Part shown: one piece after another, positions 1 through 6,246 of the stretch | Position numbering within the stretch: position 1 is the stretch's first letter | Layout of the letters: the number at the start of each line of letters is the position of its first letter | Assembly: GCA_937897585.1 (NCBI GenBank) | Contig: CALCNY010000109.1 | Location: 1-23,018, forward strand | Direction of reading: 5' to 3' | Length of the DNA stretch: 23,018 nucleotides | Source: an uncultured Chitinophagaceae bacterium | GTDB lineage: Bacteria > Bacteroidota > Bacteroidia > Chitinophagales > Chitinophagaceae | The notes under the pieces: generated by a model | Told to the model about the DNA's origin: nothing | The model's database searches: none | Seen by the model: only the letters and a program-made list of their open reading frames with translations | Translations under genes and position numbers: made by a program

Positions 1-36
1 AAGACACTCTTTCCCTACACGACGCTCTTCCGATCT
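1..36. other. Illumina TruSeq adapter remnant (non-genomic)
   Basis: Bases 4-36 match the 3' part of the Illumina TruSeq universal adapter, ending in ACGACGCTCTTCCGATCT. It lies at the extreme edge of the window, as expected for an untrimmed read assembled into a contig end. Read on the minus strand it adds the false residues DRKSVV and a stop codon to the phosphatase gene. This segment should be trimmed, and nothing should be inferred from it about the organism. Confidence 0.97.
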
Positions 37-452
37 ATCAATTCATACACTTCAATAAATCCATCTTCACCACCATACCAAGGATCCGGAACATCCATTT
101 TATGACCGGGCATCATTGCCTCTAGAAATAAAATATTCTTTTCAGCATCAAATTTATCACCTGCTATTCTTTTCATATCTTTCATCACATCATCTGCCAT
201 TGCGTATAAAAGGTCATAATTTTTGAAATCATTTTTTTTGATTTGTCTGGAACGTTGATGGCTGATATCAATGCCATTCACTTTCGACAATTTCTGACAA
301 ATATGATGCGGGGCTTCTCCATTGTGATAACCATTGGTGCCGGCGCTTTCAACTGTCCAATGCAATCCTGCAAGGTTGGCTTTATGTTGCAAAATGCCTT
401 CAGCCAAAGGACTCCTGCAGATATTTCCCAAACAAACCATCAGAATTTTCAT
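37..452 (-). CDS. Low-molecular-weight protein tyrosine phosphatase, 3' end missing
   Basis: This is a cytoplasmic phosphatase of the LMW-PTP family, which hydrolyses phosphotyrosine (or phosphoarginine in some bacteria). The P-loop signature C-X5-R-S is at the N-terminus (Cys7 to Arg13-Ser14, within MKILMVCLGNICRS). The general-acid motif DPWY is at Asp123. I chose the ATG at 450-452 because it places the P-loop at the family's usual distance from the start; an upstream in-frame start would add ten poorly conserved residues. About 138 genomic codons are present against a usual length near 150, so roughly 10-20 C-terminal residues are lost. The apparent end, DRKSVV-stop, is adapter sequence. 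The gene is divergent from the tonB group on the right. Its substrate is not indicated by context. Confidence 0.93.
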
Positions 453-483
453 TATTGAGTTTTGATTTAAAAAAACTTGCAAG

Positions 484-491
484 CAAAGATA
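484..491 (-). promoter_or_regulatory. Possible -7 element for the phosphatase gene
   Basis: On the minus strand this reads TATCTTTG, which fits the Bacteroidota -7 consensus TAnnTTTG and lies about 32 bases upstream of the phosphatase ATG. I found no clear -33 TTG at the expected distance, so only half of the promoter is supported. Confidence 0.3.
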
Positions 492-584
492 ATTATTAGC
501 GAATTGATTATGGAATAATTAAGAGGTAATCATCTCATGCACTTAACATCTGCATTTTATTTTTTCACCTTTAAATTAAAAGCC

Positions 585-1400
585 ATGGAAGCCAACAAAA
601 TTTTACAAGCCGATTTACTTGATATCCTATTCGAAAACAGAAATAAAAAATACGGCGCCTATGAACTTAGAAAAGAATATGACGCCCGCTTATACAAATC
701 CTTAGCTATCATTTTTTCAATGGTGTTGCTGCTTTTTTTCTTGGTGAGCCGGTCTGCTAAACGTGAAAAATTGAACGCCACACCCATAATTGAAACTGTC
801 TTGTATAAAATTCCAAATCCAGCAAAGCCTGTTGCAAAACAACCTGTTCCCAAAACACCTAAGTCTGAAAATAGAAAAACCAATTCGCAACAGTTTATTT
901 CAAAATTAAAAATTATAGACAGCACAGAAACTGCTACTAAATTGAGTAAAAACCTTGACAGCACTCAGATTTCTTCCATTACACAAACTGGTATTACCGG
1001 CGGGAAACCAATTGTAAAATGTTTGAATTGTAATAACGATAGCGGATCGGTTGTTCCCACAGTTGTAAAAACAATTGATAAAACAACGCCCTTTTTAACT
1101 GCAGAAGTGATGCCTTCTTTTCCAGGTGGGATGGATGCTTTAAAGAAATTCCTTGAAAGAAACCTGACTAATCCTGCAAATTTAAATGAAGGCGAAATAG
1201 TAAGTGTGAAAGTTCAATTCATTGTTGGTTATGATGGAAAGCTAAAAGGGTTTAAAGTTGTAGAAGATGGGGGAGATGAATTTAATCAGGAAGTTATCAG
1301 GGTTCTCAAAAAAATGCCGACATGGAATCCTGGCAAATCTCAGGGAGAAAATGTTTCGGTTTATTATACTATTCCTGTAAAATTTGTGTCATCAGAATAA
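585..1400 (+). CDS. tonB: TonB-family energy transducer (left paralogue)
   Basis: This 271-residue protein is a TonB-type transducer, passing energy from an inner-membrane ExbB/ExbD motor to outer-membrane TonB-dependent transporters. The cytoplasmic N-terminus holds NKILQADLLDILFENRN and YGAYELR, followed by one membrane helix at about residues 38-56. A periplasmic linker follows, and a TonB C-terminal domain covers about 165-271 (MPSFPGGMDALKKFLERN, then MPTWNPGKSQGE). I placed the start at ATG 585, not 537, because the right-hand TonB (22087-22908) begins at the matching position; 27 of the first 40 residues are identical. The linker lacks a long proline run and carries an unusual CLNC motif (Cys146, Cys149). 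It is first in a group with an 86-residue membrane protein, a PstS-like protein and a TPR protein. No ExbB or ExbD is adjacent. The specific transporter partner is unknown. Confidence 0.88.
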   Translation: MEANKILQADLLDILFENRNKKYGAYELRKEYDARLYKSLAIIFSMVLLLFFLVSRSAKREKLNATPIIETVLYKIPNPAKPVAKQPVPKTPKSENRKTNSQQFISKLKIIDSTETATKLSKNLDSTQISSITQTGITGGKPIVKCLNCNNDSGSVVPTVVKTIDKTTPFLTAEVMPSFPGGMDALKKFLERNLTNPANLNEGEIVSVKVQFIVGYDGKLKGFKVVEDGGDEFNQEVIRVLKKMPTWNPGKSQGENVSVYYTIPVKFVSSE

Positions 1401-1422
1401 TAGCAAAATAACTTTATTAAAT

Positions 1423-1450
1423 TGCAGCCAAATTAAAGGCTGCATTTTTT
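1423..1450 (+). terminator. Intrinsic-terminator-like hairpin (possible attenuator)
   Basis: A 7-bp stem (TGCAGCC 1423-1429 with GGCTGCA 1438-1444) and 8-base loop are followed by six T residues at 1445-1450. It lies 22 bases after the tonB stop codon. The T run directly touches the ATG (1451) of the next gene, so it may partly terminate transcription between tonB and the downstream genes, or cover that gene's ribosome entry site. Confidence 0.65.
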
Positions 1451-1711
1451 ATGTCGACAGAAGAAAAACAAGACGAACCACTAAGTGTCAGAGAAAAAGG
1501 ATTCATCAACATGCGTAGTATCATGGATATGGGTATGGGGATTTTGTGGATGGGCATGGGTGTATTTTTCATGTTTATTAAAAAGTTCAACACAGATCTG
1601 GCAGCTCGTTACGACGATTCGGTGATGAAAGTTTTTGGATGCGTTTGTATTATCTATGGAATTTTCAGAATCTATCGCGGATACAAAAAAAATTACCTAA
1701 AAGATAGATGA
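1451..1711 (+). CDS. Small two-helix inner-membrane protein of unknown function
   Basis: This encodes 86 residues. A charged N-terminus (MSTEEKQDEPLSVREKGF) is followed by a methionine- and glycine-rich hydrophobic helix at about 26-44, a short polar loop, a second helix at about 57-75, and a basic tail (RIYRGYKKNYLKDR). By the positive-inside rule both ends probably face the cytoplasm. I do not recognise a named family. From memory, similar small proteins occur between tonB and pstS-like genes in other Bacteroidota. The ATG directly follows a terminator-like hairpin with no room for a Shine-Dalgarno sequence, so a later start at Met21 is possible though less likely. The gene ends in an ATGA overlap with the next gene, which points to translational coupling. 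Confidence 0.75.
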   Translation: MSTEEKQDEPLSVREKGFINMRSIMDMGMGILWMGMGVFFMFIKKFNTDLAARYDDSVMKVFGCVCIIYGIFRIYRGYKKNYLKDR

Positions 1712-2652
1712 GCAACTTTAAAAAAATATCTGTTTTCTTACTTCTGATTTTTGCTTTTTTGGTGAGTTGTCATTCCGATTCTATTAATAAATCAAACGCA
1801 GACACACCCATTTCAGGCACAATAACAATCAGTGTTGATGAGTCTTTTCGCCCTGTAATAGAACAAGAGATAAAAATGTATGAAGCTTCTTATCCCGATG
1901 CCCATATCATAGCTAGTTACAAGTCGGAAGCAGATTGTTTTAAAGATTTTTTCAGAGACAGCTCAAATCGTTTGATAATTGTGGGCAGAGGGTTAAATAG
2001 AAAAGAGGAAAAATACATGATAGATTCTCTGGGATACAATCCGGGTTGTAATGCAGTGGCTTCAGATGCGGTAACTATTATAGTAAATGCTAAATCTAAC
2101 GACACGTTATTCAGTTTGAAATCTTTACAGCAATTATTATCCGGGAAATCATATATTAACCATAAAACGGTTGTTTTTGATGGATTGAATGCAACAAGTA
2201 CCGTAAGATTCATCAAAGATTCAATTTTAAAAGGTGCGCCATATGATACAACTGTTGTAAAAGCGGTGAAGAATAGTGCTGATGTCATTCAATATGTTGG
2301 AACCCATGAAAATACTATCGGATTGGTTGGTATCAGCTGGATTGGAAATCCGGAAGACAGTGCTCAGGTTAAATTATTGAAAACAGTGAAAATAGGATAT
2401 GTAAAATGCGATATTTGCGAAAATGAACCTTTCGTTAAGCCCATGCAGGAATCTATGATTACCAGAAGATACCCATTGGTTAGAAATGTTTATTACATCA
2501 ATAAAGAAAATTACGAAGGTTTGGGAACAGGATTTACTTCATTTTTAAAATTTGAAAGGGGACAGTTGATTTTTAAAAGGTCATATTTAGGTCCAGTGAT
2601 GGACTTTGAAGTAAGGAACGTTCAGATTAACAGAACTTTACCTAAAAAATAA
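1708..2652 (+). CDS. PstS-like periplasmic substrate-binding lipoprotein
   Basis: The 314-residue product has a lipoprotein signal: basic start, hydrophobic core and lipobox LVSC with Cys21 as the probable lipidation site. The rest resembles the PstS-like type II periplasmic binding domain: an early beta strand and helix (GTITISVDESFRPVIEQEI), a middle segment with SDAVTIIVNAKS, and a late STVRFIKDSIL plus IGLVGISWIG region. Such proteins bind phosphate or other oxyanions in PstS systems. No pstC, pstA, pstB or phoU is near, so a transport role is not supported here, and a sensory or envelope role with TonB and TPR partners is equally possible. Its start codon overlaps the stop of the small membrane protein gene (ATGA), so the two are probably co-translated. 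The ligand cannot be read from the sequence. Confidence 0.8.
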   Translation: MSNFKKISVFLLLIFAFLVSCHSDSINKSNADTPISGTITISVDESFRPVIEQEIKMYEASYPDAHIIASYKSEADCFKDFFRDSSNRLIIVGRGLNRKEEKYMIDSLGYNPGCNAVASDAVTIIVNAKSNDTLFSLKSLQQLLSGKSYINHKTVVFDGLNATSTVRFIKDSILKGAPYDTTVVKAVKNSADVIQYVGTHENTIGLVGISWIGNPEDSAQVKLLKTVKIGYVKCDICENEPFVKPMQESMITRRYPLVRNVYYINKENYEGLGTGFTSFLKFERGQLIFKRSYLGPVMDFEVRNVQINRTLPKK

Positions 2653-2712
2653 TAATATCATTTACAGTTTCTTATCTATTTTTATAATTCGAAAAGGTTA
2701 AAATTAAATAAA

Positions 2713-4383
2713 ATGAACAAGGTTAAATTCGGGCTACTGACATTGATTACTTTACTCACAAACTCAGTTTTTGCCCAAACTGTGGAGCAAGGAAAAAAGT
2801 TTCTTTATTATGAGCGTTTTAAAAGTGCAAAAGATGCATTTCAAAAAACATTGGCGACAGATCCCAATAACGAAGAAGCGATATACTACCTGGGACAATC
2901 AATGATTTTACCAGACGACGTTACTCCAAAAGACATTGCAGATGCTAAAGCCTTGTATCAGTCTAAATTATCAGTTTCAAATAGTCAATTATTAATGGCC
3001 GGTATTGGTCACATTGAGTTATTGGAAGGCAAAACTCAGGATGCCAGAAATCATTTTGAAGCTGCAATTTCATTAAGTCAAGGAAAGAATATTGCAGTGC
3101 TTAATGCTATCGGCTTTGCCAATGGAAATCCTGATTCAAAGAATGGAGATGCACTGTATGCAATTGATAAACTAAAACAAGCTACTTTAATAAAAAAATT
3201 CAATGACCCTGAAGTTCTTGTTAACCTAGGAGATGCTTATCGTAAAAATGATGATGGCGGAAATGCGATACAGTCTTATCAGGCAGCATTGACATTAAAT
3301 CCAAAATATGCCAGAGCAAACTATAGAATTGGCAAATTGTATCAATCACAAGGTAAAGGACAAGAAAGTATTTTTATGGAGCATTTTGACAACGCCATTG
3401 CAAACGATCCTTTATACGCACCTGTTTATGCTAACTTATTCAACTATTTTTACGAATCCAATGTATTAAAGGCTGCTGATTATTTTGAAAAATGGCTGGC
3501 TAATTCTGATGAAGATTATAAATCATGCTATTACAGAGCTGCGTTGAAATATGCACAAGGTTATTTCATGGATGCCATTTCTAAAGCAGATGAATGCATT
3601 GCTACTGCAGGTGCAAATCCTTATCCAAATCTTTTTGGTTTGAAAGCAAACGCTTATAATCGTTTGAAAGACTCTATCAATGCCATTCAAAATTATGCTG
3701 AGTATTTCAAGCATCAGTCTGTTGACAAAGTCACTTCGGGTGATTACTTAGAATATGCTAAGAATTTACTTAAAATCCCAGGGAATGAAGCACAAGCTGG
3801 CTTATTCGTAGACAAGGCTGTTGCTCTCGATTCTGTTGAAGCCAACAAAGTACAATACGTGAAAAGTATCGCACAAGCCTACGAAATCAAGAAAAATTAT
3901 AAGGACGCAGCGGATTGGTACAAAAAAATCTTATCTATCAAAAAAAATCCAGGTAAAGTAGATTTATACAACACAGGATATAACTATTATAAAGGATCTG
4001 CTTACGATTCTGCAATCAGTATTTTCAATGTGTACTCACAAAAGTTTCCGGATGATATTTTTGGCTTTTTCATGACTGGCAAAACAAGCTGGATTATAGA
4101 CAGTACATTACAATTAGGAATGGCTAATGCTGCTTTTGAAAAAACGATTCAAATCGGAATGACAGATACAGTAAAATATAAGTCGCAATTAATCACCAGC
4201 TACAGATATTTTGCGTCATACAATGCGAATATTAAGAAAGACAAAGTTGTTGCTGTTTCATACTTGGATAAAATCTTATCACTTGACCCTGCTGATGCAG
4301 AAGCAAATGCCAATAAAGCGATTTTAACTGCAGCTCCAAAATCGGCTGCACAAAAACCAAAGCCGGCTACTCAAAGGCCATAA
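2713..4383 (+). CDS. Exported tetratricopeptide-repeat protein
   Basis: This 556-residue protein starts with a Sec signal peptide (MNKVKFGLLTLITLL, probable cleavage after SVFA near residue 21). The mature part is mainly TPR helices. Clear units include YYERFKSAKDAFQKTLATDP with NNEEAIYYLGQ (about 28-65) and PEVLVNLGDAYRKN with GNAIQSYQAALTLNPKYARA (about residues 170-205), with more degenerate repeats towards the C-terminus. It ends in an Ala/Lys/Pro-rich tail (APKSAAQKPKPATQRP). TPR domains are protein-binding scaffolds, so a periplasmic adaptor role for the TonB or PstS-like neighbours is a reasonable inference without direct evidence. It is the last gene of the left group: a strong terminator follows, and 60 bases separate it from the PstS-like gene. 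Confidence 0.87.
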   Translation: MNKVKFGLLTLITLLTNSVFAQTVEQGKKFLYYERFKSAKDAFQKTLATDPNNEEAIYYLGQSMILPDDVTPKDIADAKALYQSKLSVSNSQLLMAGIGHIELLEGKTQDARNHFEAAISLSQGKNIAVLNAIGFANGNPDSKNGDALYAIDKLKQATLIKKFNDPEVLVNLGDAYRKNDDGGNAIQSYQAALTLNPKYARANYRIGKLYQSQGKGQESIFMEHFDNAIANDPLYAPVYANLFNYFYESNVLKAADYFEKWLANSDEDYKSCYYRAALKYAQGYFMDAISKADECIATAGANPYPNLFGLKANAYNRLKDSINAIQNYAEYFKHQSVDKVTSGDYLEYAKNLLKIPGNEAQAGLFVDKAVALDSVEANKVQYVKSIAQAYEIKKNYKDAADWYKKILSIKKNPGKVDLYNTGYNYYKGSAYDSAISIFNVYSQKFPDDIFGFFMTGKTSWIIDSTLQLGMANAAFEKTIQIGMTDTVKYKSQLITSYRYFASYNANIKKDKVVAVSYLDKILSLDPADAEANANKAILTAAPKSAAQKPKPATQRP

Positions 4384-4418
4384 TTTTTTTTTGAAAAACC
4401 GCTAAACCTATTTTTTAT

Positions 4419-4456
4419 AAACCCGATATGTAAAAATGTCGGGTTTTTTATTTTTT
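4419..4456 (+). terminator. Rho-independent terminator after the TPR gene
   Basis: An 11-bp stem (4419-4429 with 4436-4446, one G-T wobble) closes a 6-base loop and runs into T-rich sequence (T4444-4449, A, T4451-4456). It separates the tonB/PstS-like/TPR group from the nuo operon, whose promoter begins six bases later. Confidence 0.88.
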
Positions 4457-4461
4457 CATGA

Positions 4462-4491
4462 TTGTATATTAGATTAGCTGTCTTATTTTTG
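4462..4491 (+). promoter_or_regulatory. Bacteroidota-type promoter of the nuo operon
   Basis: TATTTTTG at 4484-4491 matches the Bacteroidota -7 consensus TAnnTTTG exactly. A TTG at 4462-4464 is placed as the -33 element, with a 19-base spacer. Transcription would start near 4498, giving a leader of about 20 bases before the nuoA ATG at 4517. It lies just after the preceding operon's terminator. No other exact TAnnTTTG was seen in the plus-strand gaps inside the operon, so this promoter probably drives all the nuo genes. Confidence 0.7.
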
Positions 4492-4516
4492 CGTACCAAA
4501 TTTCAAGCGACACAAT

Positions 4517-4909
4517 ATGCCCTTAAATATTTTCTTAACAGAAACCAGTAGCGCAGCAAATTACTTGCCCATAGTTATTCAGCTCGTCTTTGCGTTAGGC
4601 TTGGTCTTCACGATAATTTGGGGTTCCGATAAATTGGGTCCTAAAAGAAAAACTTCAGATAAACTTCAGAATTTTGAAAGTGGAATTGAAATCAAAGGAA
4701 ATGCCCGTCAACCTATGGCCATCAAGTATTTTCTGGTGGCTATTTTGTTTGTGCTTTTCGATGTGGAGGTGATTTTCTTTTATCCTTATGCAGTTAACTT
4801 TCGTTCGCTGGGTTGGGATGGGTTTATCGCAGTAATATTATTCGTAGCTTCTTTTCTTGCAGGGTTTATATACATTTTCAAGAAAGGCGCTTTGAAATGG
4901 GAGGATTAA
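4517..4909 (+). CDS. nuoA: NADH-quinone oxidoreductase subunit A
   Basis: NuoA is a small membrane subunit of complex I next to the quinone-binding cavity; with NuoH and NuoJ it links quinone reduction to the proton channels. The 130-residue product has three membrane helices, at about 15-36, 68-90 and 98-119. The loop after helix 1 holds the family sequence FESGIE, and helix 2 carries FDVEVIFFYPYA with conserved acidic residues. Its length is normal for the family. It is the first gene of the nuo operon, about 20 bases after the predicted transcription start, and is followed by an 81-base gap with short 8-nt repeats before nuoB. Confidence 0.97.
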   Translation: MPLNIFLTETSSAANYLPIVIQLVFALGLVFTIIWGSDKLGPKRKTSDKLQNFESGIEIKGNARQPMAIKYFLVAILFVLFDVEVIFFYPYAVNFRSLGWDGFIAVILFVASFLAGFIYIFKKGALKWED

Positions 4910-4953
4910 TTTGAAGATATTAGCAGTTGCACAAATTTTGTAATTGCCATCTC

Positions 4954-4977
4954 CAAATCATCAAATATTCAAATTGA
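4954..4977 (+). repeat. Three tandem 8-nt units in the nuoA-nuoB gap
   Basis: Three consecutive octamers start with CAAAT (CAAATCAT, CAAATATT, CAAATTGA) and end 13 bases before the nuoB ATG. They have the same period and core as the five octamers in front of nuoD (6203-6242). A weak inverted counterpart (TTTGAAGAT) lies at the other end of the gap, just after the nuoA stop, but the pairing is much poorer than at the nuoC-nuoD gap. Confidence 0.55.
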
Positions 4978-4990
4978 TTAATTAAAAAAT

Positions 4991-5554
4991 ATGTCTCGTC
5001 CAGTACAGTTCAATAATACAGTGAAATTTCAGGGAATCCCTGAAGGTTACATGGGTGAAGGTTTCATGGCTACCAACTTTGAAAAAGTGGTGAGCATGGC
5101 CCGTAAAAATTCCATCTGGCCTTTGCCTTTTGCTACAAGCTGCTGTGGTATTGAATTCATGGCTACCATGGCAAGTCATTACGACTTAGCTCGTTTTGGA
5201 TCTGAAAGGGTAGGTTTTTCTCCACGTCAATGCGATTTATTGATGGTGATGGGTACTATTGCAAAAAAAATGGGTCCTGTTTTAAAACAAGTATATGTAC
5301 AAATGGCTGAACCTCGTTGGGTTATTGCTGTTGGAGCATGTGCGAGCAGTGGAGGCATATTTGATACTTATTCTGTATTGCAGGGTATTGATCAAATTAT
5401 TCCTGTAGATGTGTACGTGCCTGGATGTCCTCCAAGACCTGAAGCTATACTCGATGGATTTATGAAAATACAAGATTTGGTAAATGCTGAAGGATTGAGA
5501 AGAAGACATAGTGATCAGTATAAGGATTTGATGGGGAGTTATGGAATACAATAA
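4991..5554 (+). CDS. nuoB: NADH-quinone oxidoreductase subunit B (cluster N2)
   Basis: NuoB is the peripheral-arm subunit that holds the [4Fe-4S] cluster N2, the last electron carrier before quinone. All four ligands are present: adjacent Cys51-Cys52 (TSCCGIEFMA), Cys117 (GACASSGG) and Cys146 (VPGCPPRPE). The length of 187 residues is typical. The ATG follows A-rich sequence with no Shine-Dalgarno, as is usual in Bacteroidota. The stop codon is followed within a few bases by a heptamer inverted repeat that fills the gap to nuoC. Confidence 0.98.
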   Translation: MSRPVQFNNTVKFQGIPEGYMGEGFMATNFEKVVSMARKNSIWPLPFATSCCGIEFMATMASHYDLARFGSERVGFSPRQCDLLMVMGTIAKKMGPVLKQVYVQMAEPRWVIAVGACASSGGIFDTYSVLQGIDQIIPVDVYVPGCPPRPEAILDGFMKIQDLVNAEGLRRRHSDQYKDLMGSYGIQ

Positions 5555-5557
5555 AAA

Positions 5558-5642
5558 TTTTAAATTAAAAATTTAAAAGTAAAAAACACATTATTCTGCG
5601 AATCGATTTTTGATTTTTAACTTTTGAATTTTGACTTTACTT
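5558..5642 (+). repeat. Heptamer inverted-repeat element, nuoB-nuoC gap
   Basis: The left arm (5558-5585) is a series of A-rich 7-nt units such as TTAAAAA, TTTAAAA and GTAAAAA. The right arm (5608-5635) is four contiguous 7-nt units: TTTTGAT, TTTTAAC, TTTTGAA, TTTTGAC. A more mixed loop of about 21 bases (5586-5607) separates them. The arms are complementary in register, so the RNA could form an AU-rich hairpin of about four heptads. The element begins 3 bases after the nuoB stop and, with a trailing TTTACTT, ends at the nuoC ATG (5643). Bases 5608-5638 recur exactly at 9854-9884. Confidence 0.8.
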
Positions 5643-6146
5643 ATGTTGACAAACGAAATCATACAACAAAAACTAACAGAAAAATTCGGTGATGTATTAA
5701 CCGATTGGCAGGAGCCTTATGGCATGCTGACTTTTACCGCACCGAAAGATTTGAACCTGAAGGTGATGCAATTTTTGTATGATGATGCTGAATTGAAATT
5801 TACTTTTCTTACAGATTTGCAGGCTGTTCATTATCCTGATAACAAAGGAGCGGAATTGGCTGTAGTATATCATTTACATAATTGGGCAGCCAACGTTCGT
5901 ATTCGTTTTAAAGTTTTTACCGACATCAATCAGCCTGATGTGTTCAGTGCTACAGCATTGTTTCAATCGGCTAATTTTATGGAAAGAGAAACGTTTGATT
6001 TTTACGGAGTGAATTTTGTTGGTCATCCGAATTTGATCAGAATTTTGAATGTGGATGAAATGGATTATTTCCCTTTAAGAAAGGAGTTTCCATTGGAAGA
6101 CCAGACCAGGATTGATAAAGATGATGAGATGTTTGGAAGGGGATAG
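5643..6146 (+). CDS. nuoC: NADH-quinone oxidoreductase subunit C (30 kDa subunit)
   Basis: NuoC is a structural subunit of the connecting module of complex I and binds NuoD and NuoI. The signature of the 30 kDa family is complete: ERETFDFYGVNFVGHP starting at Glu114, then LIRILNVDEMDYFPLRKEFP. The length of 167 residues fits separate NuoC proteins; it is not fused to NuoD as in E. coli. I chose ATG 5643 over an upstream TTG at 5631, because the TTG lies inside the repeat element and would add only MTLL. The gene ends in TAG and is followed by an octamer hairpin before nuoD. Confidence 0.96.
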   Translation: MLTNEIIQQKLTEKFGDVLTDWQEPYGMLTFTAPKDLNLKVMQFLYDDAELKFTFLTDLQAVHYPDNKGAELAVVYHLHNWAANVRIRFKVFTDINQPDVFSATALFQSANFMERETFDFYGVNFVGHPNLIRILNVDEMDYFPLRKEFPLEDQTRIDKDDEMFGRG

Positions 6147-6152
6147 TAAAAT

Positions 6153-6242
6153 GTGATAATGTGATGATTTGAAAATTTGATGATGTTTGATGTATTCATT
6201 TTCAAATTACCAAATTACCAAATTGTCAAATTACCAAATTAA
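6153..6242 (+). repeat. Octamer inverted-repeat element, nuoC-nuoD gap
   Basis: The right arm is five perfect-period 8-nt units at 6203-6242: CAAATTAC, CAAATTAC, CAAATTGT, CAAATTAC, CAAATTAA. The left arm at 6153-6192 is also five 8-nt units: GTGATAAT, GTGATGAT, TTGAAAAT, TTGATGAT, GTTTGATG. Reverse-complemented, they share the ATCATCAA/CAAAT core with the right arm. A 10-base loop (6193-6202) separates the arms. The element starts 6 bases after the nuoC stop and ends 4 bases before the nuoD ATG. It has the layout of the heptamer elements with a different unit length. Confidence 0.8.
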
Positions 6243-6246
6243 CAAT

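Noticed and set aside
243..458. Plus-strand 71-codon reading frame opposite the phosphatase gene
   Set aside because: It is the antisense of the conserved P-loop region, has no recognisable domain and no promoter, and the opposite strand clearly encodes a family protein.
537..584. Upstream start for the left tonB adding 16 residues
   Set aside because: The extra residues are phenylalanine-rich and unmatched in the right-hand paralogue, which begins at the position equivalent to 585.
6203..6242. Tandem octamers as a CRISPR array or replication iterons
   Set aside because: The units are 8 bases with no spacers, and no cas or replication gene is near. Inverted arms and position between stop and start codons fit an intercistronic hairpin better.
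6187..6246. N-terminal extension of NuoD starting at 6187 or 6190
   Set aside because: It is a translation of the octamer repeat, giving a low-complexity leader; the family starts near MSEHILLPEG.
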